From assembly GCF_003073045.1 (NCBI RefSeq), contig NC_037590.1:28608449-28672448 (forward strand): DNA of 64,000 nt, written 5' to 3'. The stretch comes from Pomacea canaliculata. Taxonomy: Eukaryota; Mollusca; Gastropoda; Architaenioglossa; Ampullariidae. Positions 59,501 to 64,000 of the stretch are shown here, one piece after another; position 1 is the first letter of the stretch; the number at the start of each line of letters is the position of its first letter. The position numbers and the translations under genes were made by a program. The notes under the pieces are model-generated. The model worked only from the letters and a program-made list of their open reading frames with translations, was not told where the DNA came from and searched no databases.

Positions 59501-60298
59501 ATTCAAGCTATTAAATTATTCTATTATAGCAGATATTGATTCATCTATGTTCATAGTATCAACATATTTGACATGACTGTAATGTGTATTACCTGCAATG
59601 GAACAATGGGCTCCAATCAGTTTGCCAGGTATGTGAGAGTTGGCAACAGACTCACTCTCAAAATCAAGGCAACCTTCGGCCAATGCTCTTTCCTTTTTGA
59701 TATTTGTCTTGGTGTCAAGTAGAAAATCATGCTTGTCATTCTGGCACTCTTCAAATTTTGTTTTCTTAGAATTAACCCCTCTTCTCTTTCCTTCTTTACT
59801 TTGAGAATAACCCTCATCTTGTGATAATCTGACTATTGAAGCTTTTAAAACTCTTTTCGCTTTTGTATCTCTCTCCAATGTCTTGTTTTCTTCTCTGATC
59901 CTTGCTGCATGTATTAGTCTTTTCCTTCTCAGTCGAGTCATTGGTTTACCACTTTCACCAAGCAATACCTTACATGAATCATCAAAAGATAATCCCTTCT
60001 GTTGCACACTAATTGCATCTTCTTCATCCTTACATGCAGACATTGACTTACTTTGCACAGCTGATTTCTTCCTCTTGGGACTCAAGGATTTTTCCTTTTT
60101 TCGATTTTGAATAAAAGTTTTCCCATTCTGTGCTCTCATGTTCACATCTTCATTTCTGATTTTGAAATTCTGTAATGAATCACCATTAGATCTATGGCAA
60201 TTACTATCTGCTTGCTTTTTATTCAGTCTGATTTTCTTAAGCTTAGCAGATGTTTTCTTGGATTCCAATGGCTCACTTGTGGGGGAAGTTTTACTCAT
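56580..60298 (-). CDS. apn1: Endonuclease IV / APN1-type AP endonuclease with long basic N-terminus
   Basis: Class II apurinic/apyrimidinic endonuclease (Nfo/Apn1 family, TIM barrel with three zinc ions) that cuts 5' to abasic sites in base-excision repair. Exons (minus): 59593-60298, 59169-59305, 58573-58732, 58049-58144, 57579-57710, 57103-57207, 56580-56767; 507 aa. Motifs in order: [113 protein letters not shown] and PMILETPWG, covering the family's metal-ligand signatures. About 225 N-terminal residues before the barrel are Lys/Ser-rich with several KKxK/RKKR clusters, suggesting nuclear targeting. ATG 60298 is chosen; the frame stays open to an acceptor-like CAG at 60331, so an upstream first exon is possible. 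Vertebrates lack this class. Confidence 0.92.
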
Positions 60299-61688
60299 TG
60301 CTGGTAACTGCGCTGCTTTGGCATCACAATCTGAAACCAAATGATATAACTCACGAATGCACGCAATGAAATAACCTGAAATTAATGCAAGTTTCCAAAA
60401 GTACTTTTACTTTTTGTAAAGGTATGTTTCTACAGTACTGTTCGAACCATTGAAGTTCCCTCATGAACCTATATATATATGTGATCATCAAATGCTAATA
60501 ACTAATGTATAATTACAAAACGCACATTCACTTTGCTATACACATTTTAGTTATTATAGCATTGATATTTCCCCATACATTTCATTAAACATTTAAATCT
60601 ATTTGCAAAGGACAAAAAGTTGTTATGCCATTAAGCATTACAGTATTTTAATGAAAAAACGAAGAAAACCGAATTTCAACGGTTCTGACCACCTATTAGT
60701 AACAATTAACTTTGCTAGCTGCCTGGCATTACTACAGGCTGTACTATAAGACGACTAAAAATCGTAAGTGCACCACTATCTGCATAAGGCCTTGGGCACG
60801 GCAGTCAGTATTAGTGTAAATTACACGCGCTTGGTGTTTGGTTTAGCTTGCCCGATAAAAAGTGCGCGAAACCTAAAGGGAAATAATAAGTACATGTATT
60901 TGAGTGTTGTCTCCTCTTAGAGGAGATGCACCACGAACGTCGTGTGCACTTAGATCTTGGAATGATTAGTCTTCGAGTCTTCCCATTTAGATTTACCCCA
61001 TGCTTTTTATGCCTTATTCATATTGATTTTTCTGTTTTGTCTGAATTATTGTTTTCGGTTACAGCGTTCATTATTTTTCCTCTTAGACCAGTTTTGGTGA
61101 GCGAGTTAGTTTGTAGCTAGAAAAATATTCTTCAGTGTTAAAGTTTATGTTTAGCAAGTCACTTGATACTGGCCTTCAATTTATAAGCTAATTCTGCACA
61201 CTGTACGTATATCTTTGAACAGATCATTTTTCACCAAAGCACACACACACACTGTGTTCACAAAAACTGCAGGTGTTTCAATAAATTTATTACAGTTTTC
61301 AATTTGCAAGTGTCAATATTTTCTTTGATGTCTTCAAACCCTCCAAAAATCAGTGCTTGAACAGCGAGAGCGATCAATTTGATAATGAGTAAGCTTCTTC
61401 TCTAATTTTACAAATATATACAAACACCATGTACATGTATCATTTACATTCAACATCCTGAAGAAATCATTGCCTTTCTATTTTTCCTTTACAACCATTC
61501 ATTGAAAATCTTTGCCATACAGGAGTCTTTGTGTGTATAGGTCAGAGAGGGAGAGCGAGTAATCTAGTAAGGGCTTGAGAATACATGTCAGCCCAACCTT
61601 GTTTCATTCTTTCTTTTCATTCATCCATTACTACCTACACTGAAAAAAACCATCAAACATTGCACAAGTCACTGTTAGGAAAATCTAC
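60299..61688. other. Region between the APN1-like start and the LAMTOR3 stop
   Basis: Both neighbours read on the minus strand, so this holds the APN1-like promoter/5' UTR and the LAMTOR3 3' UTR. No conserved exon was recognised; a short CA repeat lies near 61240-61252. Confidence 0.4.
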
Positions 61689-63686
61689 TTATTCAGTAAC
61701 TTTTTTCAAGTCATTTAAGACATCTTGCAAGTCCAGTTCCAGATTCAAAATTTCACCTGAAAAAAACAGTCATTACACTTTTTCAAACTTTGTGAAAAAA
61801 AAACTAATAGAAATTTCTCACGATCAATAATAATAAATCACATGACAGGACTGAAAACTACAAAATCTAGAAGCTTGGGACCAGTCAGTCTATAAAGCTT
61901 ACATAAGAATAACAGATTTTAGACCAATAACTAAACAAAGGCAATCTTGTAATCAGGAAGTGTGATAAAAATATAAATTGTTTACAATTGAGAATCTTCA
62001 GACAAGAGCTGCATCTAAACACGAAACAACATTCTACTATTTGTCCTTTCATAACTAGTAAAATGTTGGGTTTAGTTTTAGAAATACAATTTGGAATGCA
62101 AATTAATACAATAAAAATGCACCAAAAGAAAAAAAATCACTAGCACTGTCTAGCATCAGCTTTCAGGTCATTATTATCTCCAGGGTTCACACTTTGACTT
62201 TTCAGGCAAGTATACAACTATAGACTGGGCACAAAAAGAACTGCATGTACTCACCAGTGTTAGACTCAGAATCAGCAATAAAAGTAACCATTAGCGGATT
62301 CTTGTTTACCTGCACCACCTGTAAACCATTTAATACACATAGCAAAATTTATGATAAGCAATGACACAAATTAACATGTATTAAAAGTAGTATAATTTAG
62401 ACATGCCAAACAGGGTTATTGTGGTTTTTTTAATTCTAGGCATTTAAAAATACTACAAATTTATTATATGTACCAATATTTCTTGCAGATATACAAATAC
62501 TCAGTGATTTTATACAACTATAAATGTTGGATATATATATAAGAAAGACATGTGTCTCTTTATATAGACTGATAGTTGATACAAACGAGCAGATTATAGT
62601 ACTACAATCTTTAAATTTTTTTTAAGACGCAAGTATAACAGGTTAGAAGAAGGGACTAAGTGTGCAGCCAATAAGTAGTTGGTTCCAGTGGATACACAGT
62701 AGATAAAATCTTGACATCAAAACCAACCCAGGCATAAAAGCTCTACTAGAACGTTTATTCCACAGCAAGAATTGTAAAAATCTTTTTTTTAATTATTTAT
62801 ATCACCAGTGAATTTTGATAAAATACAACAAAGCTATTTCTCCAAAGCACACATTCTTGATGTTATCTAAAAATGTTACTAATGCACAAATCAAATAAAC
62901 GTTTTAAGAAATAATATTTCTAGACAAATGGGATTTTTCTGATAATCTTTGTGCATACCCACATCCATGAGTGATTTTAGGTTGAATTTCTCTGGCTGTA
63001 CAAGGGAATCATTCCTAAAGAATATGTGCACACATGCCAACAATGCTTTGCCAGAACCAGCAAATATAATACACATCAAACAAATCAAGCCATCTGGCAC
63101 TTGTACCTCTTCCTTCCATGAACGACAAAAAACTACTGACCTGCAGATTGTCATAGATGGAGATGATAGCCAAATTATTTCCCATGCCAATCTTGCTAGC
63201 CTGGTCAGACATATGACCAAAGGTACTCAAATATGCAGCCCGTAATGCTAACTCAGGTGCTACCTGGTCTGCAACTGGAAGACAAGGATCAAAATACACT
63301 TTTTTTATCATCCTCAAACTACCTAGGAAGTTTTGTGGAATATAAATAACAAGCTATTCTTTATCTGGATCTATTTGTTCAAATAATTTTGAAGTTTCAC
63401 TACAGCAATGATTTAAACTATTTTATGGTGAAAAGGTAAATGGTCACAACAGCAGTGAAATCTGAGTGATTCATCATGACTAAGATGTGAAAAACAAAGC
63501 TGAATTCTCTACATCTGCTACTTCTTACCTTCCCTAATAAATTGAATCATTGCACAAGTGAGCTCTGAAACACTGACCTGCTAAGGATTTTTCCCTATTT
63601 TGCAAAGCATTCTAGTGTTGTTGTTACCTTTAAGTATAGGAACTCCTTCCCTGTCTGATACTACTATTGCATGAAGTCCATTGACA
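61689..63686 (-). CDS. LAMTOR3: LAMTOR3 (MP1/MAPKSP1), Ragulator subunit, 5' exon outside the window
   Basis: Roadblock-fold partner of LAMTOR2 on late endosomes/lysosomes; the pair binds MEK1 and forms the core of Ragulator. Exons present (minus): 63628-63686, 63141-63274, 62255-62318, 61689-61756. They encode VNGLHAIVVSDREGVPIL, then VAPELALRAAYLSTFGHMSD, QASKIGMGNNLAIISIYD, VVQVNKNPLMVTFIAD and a C-terminal helix ending DVLNDLKKVTE. This matches human LAMTOR3 from about residue 15 to the end. The first exon (about 14 codons, ending in phase 2) was not found up to 64000 and should lie beyond it, so the entry is partial. Phases of the four exons are consistent. Confidence 0.93.
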
Positions 63687-64000
63687 CTGCAATAAAAATA
63701 TTTACAAAACAGTGTCTTATTTAGCAGAATCTTTATTACGCTGTTTTAAAAATTGTCAATAAAACAGCAAAATGAAAGGAAAAGGGTGATTGCTTGTAGT
63801 ACAAAAAGTTTCTCGTGTCTTTTCATTCATACTTCTTCACTTACTTGAAAAACAAAATTAGCTGTTCCACCCATAAAGTATGGCAGATCAGAAATTTGTT
63901 TAAGACATCTTAATGATATCCAAACACATTGTATTATATTGTAGACCCATATAGACCCATCTAGATGTCAAATTTTTATACATAAAGAAGTATGTCATGA
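63687..64000. other. LAMTOR3 intron 1 running off the window
   Basis: AT-rich sequence upstream (minus sense) of the second LAMTOR3 exon, with no in-phase first exon visible. Confidence 0.5.

Overview
This is a eukaryotic window: AT-rich, intron-rich and dispersed with tRNA-derived SINEs. The eight recognised genes are conserved animal genes, and one of them is a class II (endonuclease IV/APN1) AP endonuclease of the kind missing from vertebrates. Together with V-SINE-like and RTE/BovB-like elements this suggests an invertebrate, most likely a mollusc (perhaps a gastropod). The species cannot be fixed from sequence alone.

Layout: 3621-12478 (-) MMD/PAQR-type seven-TM protein, 8 exons; 14017-19923 (-) SLC43A3-like transporter, 10 exons; 19924-23900 a repeat-rich gap with two SINEs, an exact 188-bp tandem duplication and a candidate microprotein gene; 23928-25410 (-) THUMPD1, head-to-head with 26302-37299 (+) POLDIP3/SKAR, 9 exons, one intron of which holds a near full-length RTE LINE with target-site duplications; 37300-44718 a long gene-poor stretch with a SINE and a 546-bp near-palindrome; 44719-53075 (-) ECD (ecdysoneless), 14 exons, with several transposon insertions in its introns; 53230-55462 (+) LAMTOR2, sharing a 154-bp bidirectional promoter with ECD; 56580-60298 (-) endonuclease IV/APN1; 61689-63686 (-) LAMTOR3, whose first exon lies beyond the window.

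The most notable biology is linkage: LAMTOR2 and LAMTOR3, which form an obligate roadblock heterodimer inside Ragulator (the lysosomal scaffold for mTORC1), lie about 6 kb apart. POLDIP3/SKAR, an S6K1 target downstream of mTORC1, is on the same 64 kb. Exon models were assembled by hand from splice sites, phase continuity and family similarity.

A technical point matters for reuse. Three conserved genes (SLC43A3-like, POLDIP3, ECD) each need exactly one extra base in one exon to stay in frame, which looks like an assembly error pattern rather than three broken genes.
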